From the NCBI GenBank assembly GCA_019009955.1, contig CM032228.1:100385001-100449000 (forward strand): 64,000 nucleotides of DNA. Direction: 5' to 3'. Positions 32,701 to 45,343 of the stretch are shown here, piece after piece. Position 1 is the first letter of the stretch; every line of letters starts with the position of its first letter. The notes below the pieces were generated by a model, which made no database searches, was not told where the DNA came from, and saw nothing but the letters and a program-made list of their open reading frames with translations. This DNA is from Riptortus pedestris. Taxonomy: Eukaryota; Arthropoda; Insecta; Hemiptera; Alydidae. Position numbers and translations under genes: made by a program.

Positions 32701-35700
32701 CTATAAAACACAAGTAATGTCATATCACCATATAGTCTCTATTTTTAAGTCAAAATTCAATGAGTAGCAGTGGGGGTTTACTGAAGGCTGTAAACCAGAA
32801 AGTGCTATTAGCTCGCTGAATATTTGAGTTAATAGGAAATGATTAGAAAAAAATTGTAGAGCATCAATAGTTTAACAAGTTTGGTTCTGAAATATTTTTC
32901 GGTCAGACTCATAATAGCGTAGATATTTTAAATTCCCCTCTCTAAACCCCCACTATTCCATATCCGATTTCAGCAATCAACTAATTATGATCTTTAGTAT
33001 TGAATGAAACTACTAAATATCGAGCATAGTATAGAACAATTAAACATTTTTGAGTTCAATAGTAAATTCTTAAATGGTGATGTCATCACACTATGTATTT
33101 GCATGTACCTCAAAGTTCAATGAAAACAATACGAGGTGTTTAAGCTGCCAATAAAGTGCCTTGTGATATAACAGCTTATTGTTAATATGACATGAGTAGG
33201 AGTGGGGGTATAATGAAGGCTGAAAACTAAAAAATAGAAATACTTTGGTTAATATTCATGATAGAGCAAATACATATATAACAACATTGATAGGCAATTA
33301 AATTTTCAATAAATTTGTTCTGTACAATTTTTTCATCAGACGTATAATAACAGAGATATTTAGAATTTTCAAAATTTCCCTCCTCTACTCGGAACATCGT
33401 ATCATGTGTACCACCCCAATAGCTGATCTCCTCCCTGATTCTGTCCTTAAGTTCTTCCAGGGTATGTGGACGATGTTTAAAAACCTTTTCCTTTAGGTAT
33501 CCCCAAAGGAAAAAGTCACAAATGCTCAAATCTGGTGAGCGCACAGGCCACTCCACGTCACCCCTCGCAGAGACGAGGCGCAGGGGGAACATTTGCCTCA
33601 ATTTCTCCATTGAAATCCTAGCAGTGTGGGATGTTGCCCCGTCCTGTTGGAACCAAATGTCCCCCAGATTAGTCGCTTCACTTAATTCTTCCAGCTGAGG
33701 TTCAAAAAACTCTTCTAACATTGTCACATAATGCTCGGCAGTGACAGTGATGGTTCGCCCATTTTCCTCAAAAAAGTAAGGACCAATAATCCCGAACTGG
33801 GATACTGCACACCATACAGTCACTTTAGGGGAGTGAAGTGGCCTCTGGTGAATTTCCCTTGGGTTTTCATTAGTCCAATATCGAAAATTCTGCTTATTAA
33901 CAGAAGCTCCACACAGGTGAAAATGGGCCTCATCACTGCTGAAAAATGTTGAATTTGCTGGAATTCTCTCCAACATTTCGTGGCAGCAGTTTAAACGATT
34001 TTTGAAGTCACGAGGAATCAGCTCTTGAGCCACCACCATTTTGTAAGGGTGAAAATGTAAATCTTCATGCAAAATTCTCCTTAAAGATCTGCTAGACATG
34101 CCCAAAGCAACTGCATGCCTACGGGCTGAGTGCCTGGGAGACTGTTCAATAGCATTTCTTACCAGAATAACATTTTCAGGGGTTCTTACCGTTCTGGGTC
34201 TTCCAATTGGTGAAGGAGTTGCTGTTGAACCAGTGTTCTCTAATGCCCTCGCCCAACGTCTAATTGCATTACCTCCAGGGATGTCACCCCCAACAGGAAT
34301 ATTGAAGTGCAGTCTGAAGGCCCTCTGAGTGGCGATAACAGAACTGCCATTTTCAAAACACGTCTACACAGCGAATCCACGACGCTCTCCCGTCCAAGGC
34401 ATGGTTGCTACTGAAAACTATACCCTCCCACGCCTTTAGCGAGGCCCAGCCCACCTTCCCCCCACCACCACAAGCTGAGCGTCAGCCAGACAAAACCGGT
34501 TCATACCTTTTGCCCCACCCTGTATTAACAAATTAGCTGATATATCATCAAAAATCTCTTTTCTAGTTTAAGTAATTAATTAATATACATTTCATTGAAC
34601 CTTTCTTTAGATTAATTCATCAGAGGATTATATTTGTTAGTATTTAGTATTTTGGTATGGTTTTGTGGCTTATGTGAGAAAAGCAAATCAGACTTTTCCC
34701 AAAGACTCATACAATGACAACACAGAATAATAGGGTATTCTTAAAAATACACAATTTTTGATCATTACTAAATATAAAATAATGAAAAAAGAATTTATAT
34801 ATACTTAGGGATTCGATGACGTGGGCAAGGCACCAAGTGAAATAATTGCGGGGTAGAATATATGAAATTAGCAATTTGTGGAATAAAAAACAGCAGAACA
34901 GTCTTGCTAAAGTGTCCTAAAATTCCAACGACTGCAAAAGTCATTCCAGCAAAATAGCAAAAAGTATCACCAACAAAAACTCTTGATGGATACCTAAAAC
35001 ATTAACCAATAATTTTAAAATCAAAAGAAGTGAATTACATGTTGTAGAAAAGAGATACTGAAGTAAAATAATGATTGCAATAATAATTGCTTACATTAAG
35101 AATATCATGACTTTATAGATTTTTTTCTCAATAATGAAAACAGTTGTTTTACAGTACAAGGCTTTAATCATAAGTAATGCATTTTAGAGACAATTAGGAT
35201 TGAACAAAGCCTTGAACTAAATGAGATTTTGTACTGTATGAAATGTGTATATTGTAGTGTATGTGTGATTTGTTATTCTAATAAATCCTTGTGAAACCAA
35301 TTTTTTCTAAGATTAATAAGAACCTCAAATATTTTTATTGTATTGAAATGTATATAAATCCCCACATAGGACAAATCTTCTATCCATGTCATTTGTATTC
35401 TTCTTTCTAGTAATTGAAAAAGTCCGTCATGCAGGGGTTGCGCTAACTACACAGATTTCCCACGTGTGTCACCTAAAAATTTGCATTTACCTCAAAACGT
35501 AAAATTTCAAGGAGAACAATATTTGGTATTTAGGCTTTGAATAATGCCTCATAATTTAATTATGCTTCATAATTTAACACCGTTGTGTTAATATGACATG
35601 AATAGGAGTGGGGGTTTACTCAAGGCCGAAAACATAACATTTATAGAATATTACATTTGCAATAAGATTGGTTTTATTCAATTTTTCAACACGACTCATA

Positions 35701-38700
35701 ATAATGGAAATATTTTGAATTTTCAAAACTCCCCTGCATATCCCCCCCCCCTCCTACTGGTCCAATTTCAGCCATTAACGAACTGGATTCTTTTTTTAAA
35801 ACAATTAAATATCGAGTTTGGTAATGACTAAACAAAAATTGCAACTGCTAGAGCCTTAACAGACAATCTTATATCCAGTTTGTATTTCAATTCCTGTTTA
35901 TTTAGGCTTCCTACAATGGGAGAAATAGAGAGTATATGGTGAGTCAAGATCATCAGTGTGTCATATTCCAGCCCATGGGAAATCTGCTTACACTATGCAG
36001 CCCCTAAGTGGCAAGACTTTTTTCTTTAATGCATTCTAAACTTGAGATCATTAATATTCATCCAAGTTCTTATTTTTACTTCACTGGTATAATAAGTGTA
36101 TGAATGGACAGAAAGGATATTTGTGTTATGAGATGAAAATGAAGGGGTGTTTTAGTGCAAATATTACTTTTATCTTTATCAACCTGTCAATGAAAGGTAA
36201 AAAAGCTAGTTATATTTAATAATTATTATACTCTTTTCTCTCTCTATATATATACATAAAATTGTAACCTCTGTCTGTACAATGATTTTTTTCTCGAAAT
36301 TTCACGATAACTTTTCGTTTCACATGTCATAGACACCATAACTGCATTTTGTTTCTTTGGTGTCTGTTTGTTTATTTGTTTGTTACCTTTTCACGCATAA
36401 ACGGCTGAACCGAATTTTATGAAACTTGGTATGTATATTACTACTAACCCAACTTAGACTTTAGGCTATATTAATATTCTCTAAGACAAATAGGAGTGGG
36501 GGTTATAAGGGAGGCCTGAAATTAAAAATAGCGATATTTCGTTTCATATTGCTTTTTCAGCAAATATGCCCATAACAAAAGTTGTTTATTTTGTAATTTA
36601 GAGTAACTTTTGTTATATGCACTTTTGCCGTATTCGGAAGTATAAATGAGTTATACGCTAAAAACTATAGCGGGAGTCAACAATTTATTAGGCACAAAAG
36701 ATTCAACCGAACTAAACCAAACTCGGTATGTGAATTAGTACTAGCGCCTTCCTTATAATAAGCCATACTAAAATTTCTAGGGACGGGCAGGAGTGGGGGT
36801 TATATGGGAGGCCTGAAATTAAAAATAGCGATGTTTCGTTTCCTATTGCTTATTCAGCAAATATGCCCATAACAAAAGTTGTTTATTTTGTTATTTACAG
36901 TAACTTTTGCTATATACACTTTTGCCGTATACGGAAGTATAAATGAGTTATACGCTAAAAACTATAGCGGGAGTCCACAATTTTATTTGGCACAAAAGAC
37001 TCAACCGAACTAAACCAAACTCGGTATGTGAATTAGTACTAACGCCTTCCTTATAATAAGCCATACTAACATTTCTAGGAACGGGCAGGATTGGGGGTTA
37101 TAAGGAAGGCCTGAAATTAATAATAGTAGTATTTCGTTTCCTATTGCATTTTCGGCAAATATGCACATAACAAAAGTTGTTTATTTTGTTATTTAGAGAA
37201 ACTTTTTTTATATACACTATTGTCGTATACCGAAGTATAAAGGCGTTATACGCTAAAAATTATAGCGAGAGTCAACAATTTGGAGGACAGTAAAGACTTG
37301 CATAAAAAATTAATTTTATTATTAACAAATCCATAGAAACGACGGGTATTAACCCTAAACACTGGGACGGGTAAATGTCAAAATATTGTGCAAAGTAAAG
37401 CCTTGCCAAAAAAATACCATCACCATTCAGCCTCAAATCAATTCCTGGGCGAAGCCGGGTATCTGAGCTAGTTATCAATATATCAAATTTCATTCTCATT
37501 ATATTAAGATTTCCTTTATATTTGATCTAAAAAATAATATTTTAATAATTTACAATTCATCAATTGTTATATATTATATAAATTGATAAAGAAAGGATTG
37601 GTTTAAAGCTTTCCCCCAACTCAGCAGATGCTAGTGAGTCTTGTCTCTCTTTCTGTCTAGAAGCCTTGTTCATTTGTTCCCTAAAAATGAATTCATTAAT
37701 TAAGTATTGAAAAGTGTATTAAAATTTTTACCGAAACACCGGTCTGAGAGGCCGGTAAAGATTTTCATATTTCATGTATTGGTAGACCTGCTAATATTGG
37801 TGGGCTCTCCACCTCAGCTGTGAGTCTTTCCTTCCTCTACACACAGAAAGTGTTTTGGGATAGTTTGTCAACGCCATTCGACCTTGACTAGCTATTGCTC
37901 GTTTTTCTCCGGTCTCGTGTACCTCTTGTTTCGGTTAACAGCCTACGTATTGCTGATCTAAGATACGGGGTAATTCGGTTTACGTATGTCGTGATGTTGT
38001 GTACCTTTCATTATAGCTTGTAACACTGTTCGTATTCTTTTCGTGTGTGTTTTACATAGTATATGATTTGCTATGGAGCCTTCCACGAGCCATGGACCAA
38101 TAAAACGCCCATCATCACGATCTATATATCGTACATATGACAGTGATTTCAATGAAAGGATTAAAAATGACAGTAATAGATTAAATGTGACACAAGTTAT
38201 TCAACCAATAAATAAAAATAACGGATTTGTTGATGCGAATTACTATTAACCCTTCCAGGCCTGTGCGACCGGATTATTCGGTTTACGTCACGGAATTCAT
38301 GTTTCGATAAGAGTGTTAATTATTGAATATTATGATGTATTAACTACAAAACATTTTAGCATATGATAAGAAGATATAAATAATTATAAATTACGACAAG
38401 GCTTCAAGATTAATATAAATGGTAACCCTTTCTTCAATAAACAAAATTGAAACATATGAAAATTATATAATTAGTGTCTATTATATTAACGGTGCAAAGC
38501 TGCGGCAGGCCCTGACTATTCATGGACTGTTTGATTAATCTTGATTATTAGATTTTAATTTCAATGATTAACAATAATAATAAAATATAACAAAAATTAA
38601 AAAATCAATTTGCTAAGATTTAAACAAACTAATAAAAATTGATAAATAATAATTAAGTGCATCATCCATATAAAGGATAACTGACCCCTGACTCTCAAAA

Positions 38701-41700
38701 CTATAAATATACAAATAAATAAAAAATGCATATAAAATAAATAAGATATATATAAACATACACATACATGTGTTTATTATAATAATTTAAATCAATATTT
38801 CTAAGCTCAATAATTACCAGTTGTATTTAAGAAGAGCTAATGAAGTAGAAATAAAAGGAATAATGAAGTATAAAGAAAACTGATGAGTTCGCCACACATC
38901 GCCAGTCAGCTCACAAAGATTGAAAACAAGAATAGATATTGCTATAACGACGGATTGGCCAGCCTCCAAACCATTTATTCCAGCCAGAATGTTTATAGCA
39001 TTAGTACAAAATACAGCTAACATACCCATGTAAACATAGTATAATGACCCTAAAAACAATAAAGCAAGAAAGAAAGTTTTAAACTATATAAATATTCATT
39101 TGGAAGCATTCTTAATAATATAAATTACCTAAATTTAATGTTCGGCCAATCCAAGTCTGAAGAGGTTTTGGCACAACAATTGTTGTAGAATTAAACGTAA
39201 CATAATACACCATTAGTAGAGGTAGAGAGGCTATAGTAGGCAAAAGTAATTTGTGTTTCCATCTTAAATCAAGGACATCATCAGCAAATCCAAGGAGAAG
39301 CATGCAGCATATTGACAGCAGGGCAGCTATCAGTTTCACAAACTAGAAAACAAACTCTGTTTTAACAGAATAAAACTAAAAAAGGTTCAAAAAACACCCA
39401 CTTTTAGTCTAGGTTGGCTATTATTTTTTTTTTAACATTTTAATTTCTATAATTTAAATAAGTACATTTTGCAGGCAATTGAATCCAACATAAAGGACTT
39501 TTAATTTTCTAAAGTAATTATTGTTTAAATTTGTGTTATATATTTCTGTATTCCTGTAAAATATAATAAGAATAATTCTTTATTAACTAATGTTTTGGCA
39601 TATTTCAAGTAGAAAATAGAAAGATTATGTAAAGAACAACTATATACCTATTTTACTTATACTTATAGAATAGATATTATTATTATTATTAAGCTGTATC
39701 TTTTATACAAATAATAATAATACAAAAACTAAGTAATTTAAAAACTTTTTTATCTAATACTTGATTTATATTCAGTAAGTAAAATGGTAGGTCTATAAAT
39801 TTGAATGCATATCTTACTTTGCTGTGTGTATAACATACCTGCAATAGTCCTTTGTTAATCTGTGTTTATAAATTATAACTATCTCTATTTTCAAAAGCCA
39901 ATACATGGATATAAACCTTCATTTAATACTGAAAGAATTTGATAAATAACAAAAATGAATTTTGAAAAAAGGTATATAATGAAGGGGGTTTCAAACAGTG
40001 TCTTTTGAAGCTATGTATGTTTTAACACAGTTAGATCCAGTTGAACTCATAAAGAAGAAGTTAGTAACAGAATATTTTCTTTTTGGAATTATCGCAAGCC
40101 AATGCCTTTGTAATGATGAAGACATTGAAAGAGTAGTTAGGAGTATCAAGTGGCCAATATAACGAACTTATTGGTTGTCCTTTTGTAGTTTTCGAAAGAG
40201 AATTAACAGACAAACAAAAATAGACTTGAATGACCTTGTGCTAACAACCAAGCAGAAAGAACTGACAATACTATAAACTTAACAATATATTTGCAGTATG
40301 CATATACAAACAAACAAACCCACACGCACGCACGTACGCACACACGCGCGCGCGCACGCATGCACACACACACACACACACAGAGGGACAGATGTACAAA
40401 CAAAAACACACACACACACATTCAAAGTAATGTCAGTAAGTATACAATTGCACCGTCCATGACTCTCTAGCAGAACAAATACAAATGATACTTGAGTAAC
40501 TGGAGCAGAATGGCATACATATTAATTTTTCATGGGTCAAGGTCAAGGGATATTTTGAAATTTTTGGAAATCGCATGACTGATAACACAGTCATAAACTG
40601 CAGTTAAAAAAGGAATTACTAACTGACACATAATGGACATGGTGACAAAATTGGGTCATCATCAGTGAATAGTCATAACAAATTATTTTAAACCCTATAT
40701 TACCGAATATTTTGGCAATCTATTGACTAAACAAATTTGTACACAACCGAAGTACTAACTACACAGTGGACAACAAACTACTAATTTAACCATTTTAACT
40801 GATCTGTTCACCACTGAACCATCTTACCAATATTTTTAGTGCAACTGCAGACTATTGACAGACCAAAGAAAAACCTAACAGACTGAAGCAAGAAAAAAGT
40901 TTGAACAATAGAGGTAAAAGTTGAGAAAACACCATGTCCAGGACATCTGTTAGGACAAAAATTAGACAGAAATTGTTGTAATCATGAACAGATATATGTG
41001 AATGTCACCGGGCTAAACACTATAGTGTTCCAGTAGGGGACCAAAACTAATAAGAGAGAGAACATATAAATACATCCAAAGCCATTAAATTCCCAAATCA
41101 CTATACACGTTTACGGCATATAAAGGGTTAAGAGAGGTATTTTGATCTTAATTGGTAGGTACATTTATAGTTATGCAAATTTCATTTAAGTTATATTAAA
41201 GAAAATATTAATTTAAAATTAAATTATTTTATATGTCCGGTTGCTTTAAATAAATAATGAAGGTCAAACCTTTTTTATAGTAATTTGAAAAAATGCATTT
41301 GTGAATAGAAGTCGACAAGTGAATAACAAGTACCAACCATGCTTCTTTCTTTATTCTTCAAGTCAAAGAGAATTTCATAAACCTTGAAACTATGGGTTTC
41401 AATTATGAAGCTCCTACTGATACATGGGTAAGAGACATGGGTGTTAGTGGGTACACTTAAAACAAAAGTTGAAAGGTTTAAACCTAAGGTTCTCAGAGGA
41501 TAACTGATCCTGATATAACTGGATGGTAACATAGGACTCAGTTAAAGGAGAAGAAATAAAATAAGAGATACTATTTGAAACAGGGCAGTCAAATTTACAT
41601 GAAATAAAAGCTAAGAGGCAACAGGTAGGAGATATGGCAAGAATTAGTTAAGCTGCTTCCTTGCAAGACAATGAATGTGATAGCGGTGGGCAACTGAATC

Positions 41701-44700
41701 CAAGCAAAACCAATGATTAGATGGGTATACAGAGTAAAGAAGGAAACAATACAGTATCACAAAGTTGGCTAGAAAGCCATCACCCAGAACAGACAGAGGT
41801 GGAGGGGATTGGAAATGGTGGCTATTAATCTTCAATGTCTGTAAATCCAACCAAAAAAATATGTTTTTCACAGGAACCTAATATATCATGAATATGTCAG
41901 TCCAGCTTAAATACCATGCAGTATTTATATTGTACCTTTAATTAGGGAGGTGAAGGTCATTAGTAATTATCACTGACATAATCTGTCTACCATTTCCGAT
42001 TGAATTTGGAATTACTTCAAGAATGTTCAGTACAAAACTGCACATGGGAAATCAAATTAGTTCACATAGCATCTGCATGAACAAAAAAAAAGTCGTTGTC
42101 AAAGCAAGTTGACCAATATCGCTTGATAATAAATAAATAACGTCAATTATTCATTCAAGTACCTTCTTCATTGACTTAAAATCATAATGCTAAAATTATA
42201 TTATGGGTAAAAGCATACCTCAAAAACTGCACATCCAAATAAAATCTAGAGTACAATCCTTGGTGTTGGGTCTGACACACTCTACCTTGGGATATAATCC
42301 ATTATCCACTAAGTCATTATCGCCTTGAATGAAAGATTCAATGTGTAACTAGTACTAAAAAGTACCTGTACATTCACTGATGCATACTACTTTTTATATC
42401 ATTAGTATTAATTTCAAAATATAGTTCTTATGTAAAAAATTATTAAAAAAAAAAAAAAAAAAAAAAACTTTTTTACAGCCCTCCTTTTTACCAAAGTGGC
42501 CATTCTCAGGCTGGCATTTTATATTGTGCATAACAATTAAGTGACTTTAAATACCCCACATTATAATATCTTTAATAGCTCGTATAAGCCTCAGGCTTTC
42601 TTTTCATTGCCAACTCAAGAATCAAATTTGCTGTACCTAGGGCAGCTGTGATTGTATATAGGCATTCAAGCCAACCCTACTTAAAGTATTTCAAAAATGA
42701 CAATATAACTTTACCTCACTATAAAGAAAATTGGTAGTCCCATTGTTTAGGATCATTTGGCCAAATGGAACTGGTATGAAAAGGAACATGGCTATCAAGT
42801 ACATGCATCCTATTACTACTCCGAAGGCTTCAGGTCTGAAACAAAAATAATTCAGTTTGTTAAAAATATATAAATTTCAAGGGAATAACAATAGTTCCTC
42901 CCCTCCATTTCTTAATTGTCAAAATCATGGATAGGATTTTAGAGATGAAAAAAAACCACTCAAGTAGTAAAATGTCCTACACAAAGGCTGAATTTTACAG
43001 TTTTTTAAAAATAAAAAAACTGGTTTCATAATGGAATTTATAGGTTTGGATGAGTAATGAAAATAAAATATGAATTGCTTAGATCAAAATTTAGTTCATT
43101 AGAAATAAAAGATTTATAAAATTTCTATGAGAAATTTTAGTGTTTTATATCAAAGGAAAAACTTTTTATCAAATTTCATATATGGGACATCAGCTATTGA
43201 GGTTGTACTCATGTCATAATTTACAAAAAACGTCTATCGGCCATTATTTTTCTTTGATCATAACTAAACTCCATGTTTAAGCGTTTCTTCTGAATAGAAA
43301 GATCACATTTATTAATGTCTGAAATTGGATCAGGTGTGTGTGTGGGCGGGGGAGGGGGGAGAGGGTTCGAGGGAAAATTGAGTCAAATTGAAAAAAAAAT
43401 GTTATATAACCAATTTAATTGCTTACAGTTGTTGTTCTGTACTTTTTAGCAGATTTCATTTCAGGGAAATCAGCTATTGAGGTTATACTACATGATTTTC
43501 ATAAACGTTCCACAAATGTCCATAGATTTTACTTAAGGGATGATGATAATGAGGATTTATTTTTTGTAAATAGAGAATATACGGTGAGATGAGATCAGTA
43601 GTGTGTCATTGCAACATCTGCATAGTTTACGCAGCTCCAGAATGACGAGACTGTTTTTCTCTGATTCTGCATAAATGTATGTAAATAAGAGGCATTGTGG
43701 TACTAATGTTAAAATATTATTTATCTCGTAAGTCCCTTCTTACTTACCGTAACATCTAAAGAGACAAGGAATATATTGAAATTAGGGAAGATTAATGTTT
43801 AACCCATTTATTCAGTCCATGGTGGAAATCAATAATAATAATAATAAGCTTTACTGGCATCCTTTTCCAGGATAAAAGCCTCTCCCTTAGGAGGTATAAT
43901 AAGGAATCCATCCTAATTGTCATTGTTTTCCGATCGTCCTCTTCCACCATTCTCGCTCTCTCGCCACTCTCCACCAATTGTTGCCAACGACTGCAGTAAG
44001 CTCGTCCCTCCATCTCAGGCACTGTCTTCCTCTATTCCTGAGCATGTCCCTTGGGATCCATTCTGTGCAGACCTTCGACCATCGCTTGTCATTCATTCTA
44101 GCCAGATGACCTGCCCAGCCCCACTTCAATCGGTGTGCTTCAACTCTGAGGTTCTTCACCGGCACTCTTTTTAAAATATCCACATTCCTCTTCCTGTCCC
44201 TCTTTTTAACTCCTAGTATACTCCTGAGCATATCCCATCTGTGTCGAGTTCAGCTTGGAATCTGCACTGGCTGTAACCGCCCAGGTCTGGGCTCCGTAGA
44301 GTATGGAAGGATAAACACATGCTCAGCACCTTGCTTTTCAACTTGTCACTGAGCGAGCCTTTGAAGATCTTCTTGAGTGACCCGTACTTAGACCATCCTA
44401 TTTTGATTCTTCACTGAAGCTCGATTTCCATTCTTCCTTTAAAAAACACACACTGTCCGAGGTAGATGTATTCCTTTACATACTCAAATTCCTTCCCTTC
44501 AATTACAACTGCTGGTTTTTCTGCGTTTGTCATAATACAGGTTTTTTGGTGGTTAACACTCAGGCCATGGTGGAAATCAATTCATCCTCATTTTGAAAGT
44601 TGTAAGACAAAGGTAAATATAATTTCTGTAGTAACAAAAGACTTTCATAACATTTCTTTCAGCAACTCTTAAAGAGTTTTATTTTTTAATGCATTTGCTG

Positions 44701-45343
44701 TTTATTTTTACTTTTTATTCTAACTAATAACAATTTCATATATATATTTAACATCCGCCAGAAAGAAGAAATTTGGTATAACAAAACCATTTGAATTGAT
44801 ACATTAAATTATTTTATTCAATGAATATTTTCCTTCTAATAAAACATTTTTCTTGAATAATAAATGAAAATAATTATTCATTATTCTGAGTGATTTTTGT
44901 GTAAACTCTTTAGTAGCAAAAAGTGGACTAAATACAAATATTATGTAATTGAAATATTGTATTTTTGTTGGCTTCTAAGAAAATTAACTTAGTCCTAAAT
45001 TTGAAGTGCACCTGAAGTAATGAATAAAGTAATATATTTATGTTGATATTAGATGAAATAATTAAAACAAAACATACCTGAATATGAGACTTATATATAA
45101 TTTGCAGTTCATAGCTAATCAATTTACACAAAATTTTATGTACAAATAAAAATAAATGAATAATGTGACTTACACTTTTTCCTTTGTCGTTTTGTTCAGG
45201 TCTATCCCAAATAAATTAGCTTTTATAAAAGCCCCTGATAACGATGGTATAATTTTTAATGTCGAAAAATAGAAACAAACTGACAATATAAAATTGATCA
45301 GTATGGGAAACCATAATTCCCATGAATATAAATGATGAGCCAT
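28507..45343 (-). CDS. DPAGT1: UDP-GlcNAc:dolichyl-phosphate GlcNAc-1-P transferase
   Basis: Seven exons on the minus strand: 45343-45174, 42835-42715, 39342-39129, 39049-38818, 34993-34805, 30783-30555 and 28581-28507. All have GT/AG borders and matching phases, totalling 409 codons plus TAG, against about 408 aa in vertebrates. It catalyses the first step of the dolichol-linked oligosaccharide pathway in the ER membrane. Recognisable signatures in order: DLNKT after the first membrane helix, [20 protein letters not shown] with the Asp-Asp pair, [41 protein letters not shown] then [29 protein letters not shown], and PCPRHRIPK with the HxH-type loop. It has about ten hydrophobic segments and C-terminus LFYDIPLS. 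The start was set at [12 protein letters not shown] because it matches family length; an in-frame upstream Met (45395-45397) would add 18 residues. Introns hold a mariner, LINEs, a Helitron and HINEs, but no exon is damaged. Confidence 0.95.
28582..29741. other. DPAGT1 intron 6, first part
   Basis: No gene or named repeat seen. Confidence 0.45.
29742..30345 (-). pseudogene. 5'-truncated Jockey-clade LINE with poly(A) tail
   Basis: The minus strand encodes the end of a non-LTR reverse transcriptase [62 protein letters not shown], a stop, then [20 protein letters not shown] and [13 protein letters not shown] 28-30 nt T run on the plus strand (29742-29771) is the poly(A) tail. The L.LENKL.IY....KPIWTYG..LWG pattern is typical of Jockey-type elements. 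Confidence 0.7.
30900..31479. other. DPAGT1 intron 5, no gene recognised
   Basis: AT-rich, with no nameable feature. Confidence 0.45.
31482..31740. mobile_element. Tc1/mariner-type MITE with TA duplication
   Basis: 259 bp bounded by TGAGGC...GCCTCA. About 36 bp of imperfect terminal inverted repeat includes TATTATAGTGGCCCAACC on the left and its near-complement GGTTAGGCCACTATTATTC on the right. TA is present on both sides (31480-31481, 31741-31742). No coding. Confidence 0.75.
32295..32478. repeat. Inverted-repeat element (~185 bp)
   Basis: CACACATTTATTACTCATCT with CTATGTG on the left faces CACATAGAGATGACCAATAA with ATGTGT on the right, a 25-28 bp imperfect inverted repeat. A diverged relative is at about 58860-58990. 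A SINE scrap (32530-32620) follows. Confidence 0.55.
32625..33425 (+). mobile_element. Two HINE-like pieces, the second cut by the mariner remnant
   Basis: 32625-33060 starts ACGTCAGTCATACAGAGACT with TAAACTAAGCAGATTTCCC. 33100-33425 repeats the body and ends CAATAGCTGAT, exactly where the palindrome should begin. Mariner sequence continues from there. Confidence 0.6.
33426..34402 (-). pseudogene. mariner-family transposase (DD41D-like), nonsense codon and truncated
   Basis: The minus-strand start ATG (34402-34400) reads [12 protein letters not shown] and then a TAG. The frame then stays open: [64 protein letters not shown]. The catalytic segments are [28 protein letters not shown] and [20 protein letters not shown]. 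All three acidic residues are present, with 41 residues between the second and third. The gene stops at DRIREEI, losing the last 60 or so residues and the 3' terminal repeat. Apart from the premature stop and truncation the frame is undamaged, so it is younger or better preserved than the copy at 8733. Confidence 0.85.
33426..34525 (-). mobile_element. mariner-type transposon, 3' end missing
   Basis: The 5' terminal repeat (minus strand) begins TACAGGGTGGGGCAAAAGGT with CTG-TA at 34519-34525. The element ends abruptly at about 33426 inside the transposase gene, at the junction with a HINE. It lies in DPAGT1 intron 5, on the same strand as the gene. Confidence 0.75.
34526..35419. other. DPAGT1 exon 5 with AT-rich flanking intron
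   Basis: Apart from the DPAGT1 exon at 34805-34993, nothing is recognised here. Confidence 0.45.
35420..36030. mobile_element. HINE-like pieces in DPAGT1 intron 4
   Basis: 35420-35865 is a plus-strand 5' half starting AAGTCCGTCATGCAGGGGTT. 35970-36030 is a minus-strand 5' end (AAATCTGCTTACACTATGCA). Confidence 0.6.
36243..37471 (+). mobile_element. Full-length non-autonomous Helitron (1.23 kb)
   Basis: The 5' end TCTATATATATACATAAAAT leads into TTGTAACCTCTGTCTGTAC. The 3' end is hairpin CCTGGGCGAAGCCGGG, eight bases, CTAG (37468-37471), then T. Three internal units of about 300 bp each contain ATAACAAAAGTTGTTTATTT (around 36570, 36870 and 37168). No terminal inverted repeats, no target duplication and no protein. 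It is inserted in DPAGT1 intron 4 and is the reference copy for the family here. Confidence 0.8.
37735..38260 (+). mobile_element. Possible piggyBac-like remnant
   Basis: An ATG at 38073 opens a 57-codon frame ([20 protein letters not shown], then [15 protein letters not shown]...) that stops at TTAACCCTTCCAGGCCTGTG (38247-38266). TTAA followed by CCCTTC is what a piggyBac end and target would look like. The upstream sequence is less AT-rich than its flanks. No catalytic domain is present and the family call is tentative. Confidence 0.3.
39343..42714. other. DPAGT1 intron 2
   Basis: 3.4 kb with no gene recognised. (CA)n/(CACG)n low-complexity sequence lies at 40318-40422 and an A run at 42439-42465. 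Confidence 0.5.
43185..43640 (-). mobile_element. Decayed HINE copies in DPAGT1 intron 1
   Basis: Contains GATTTCATTTCAGGGAAATC (decayed palindrome, 43450-43470) and end sequences ATAGTTTACGCAGCTCCAGA in reverse orientation. Confidence 0.5.
43834..44564 (-). pseudogene. 5'-truncated RTE-like LINE with perfect 17-bp target duplication
   Basis: The minus strand encodes the end of a non-LTR reverse transcriptase: [40 protein letters not shown], then, after frame breaks, [33 protein letters not shown] and [20 protein letters not shown]. The [11 protein letters not shown].....W....WIP block is common in RTE-type elements. The element ends in a TTA/TAA microsatellite tail. CCATGGTGGAAATCAAT flanks it at 43817-43833 and 44565-44581, an exact target-site duplication. 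Confidence 0.8.
44582..45173. other. DPAGT1 intron 1, AT-rich, no gene
   Basis: Nothing recognised. Confidence 0.45.

Noticed and set aside
40203..40421. Cys/Val/Arg-rich minus-strand frame
   Set aside because: It is produced by CA/CACG low-complexity DNA.
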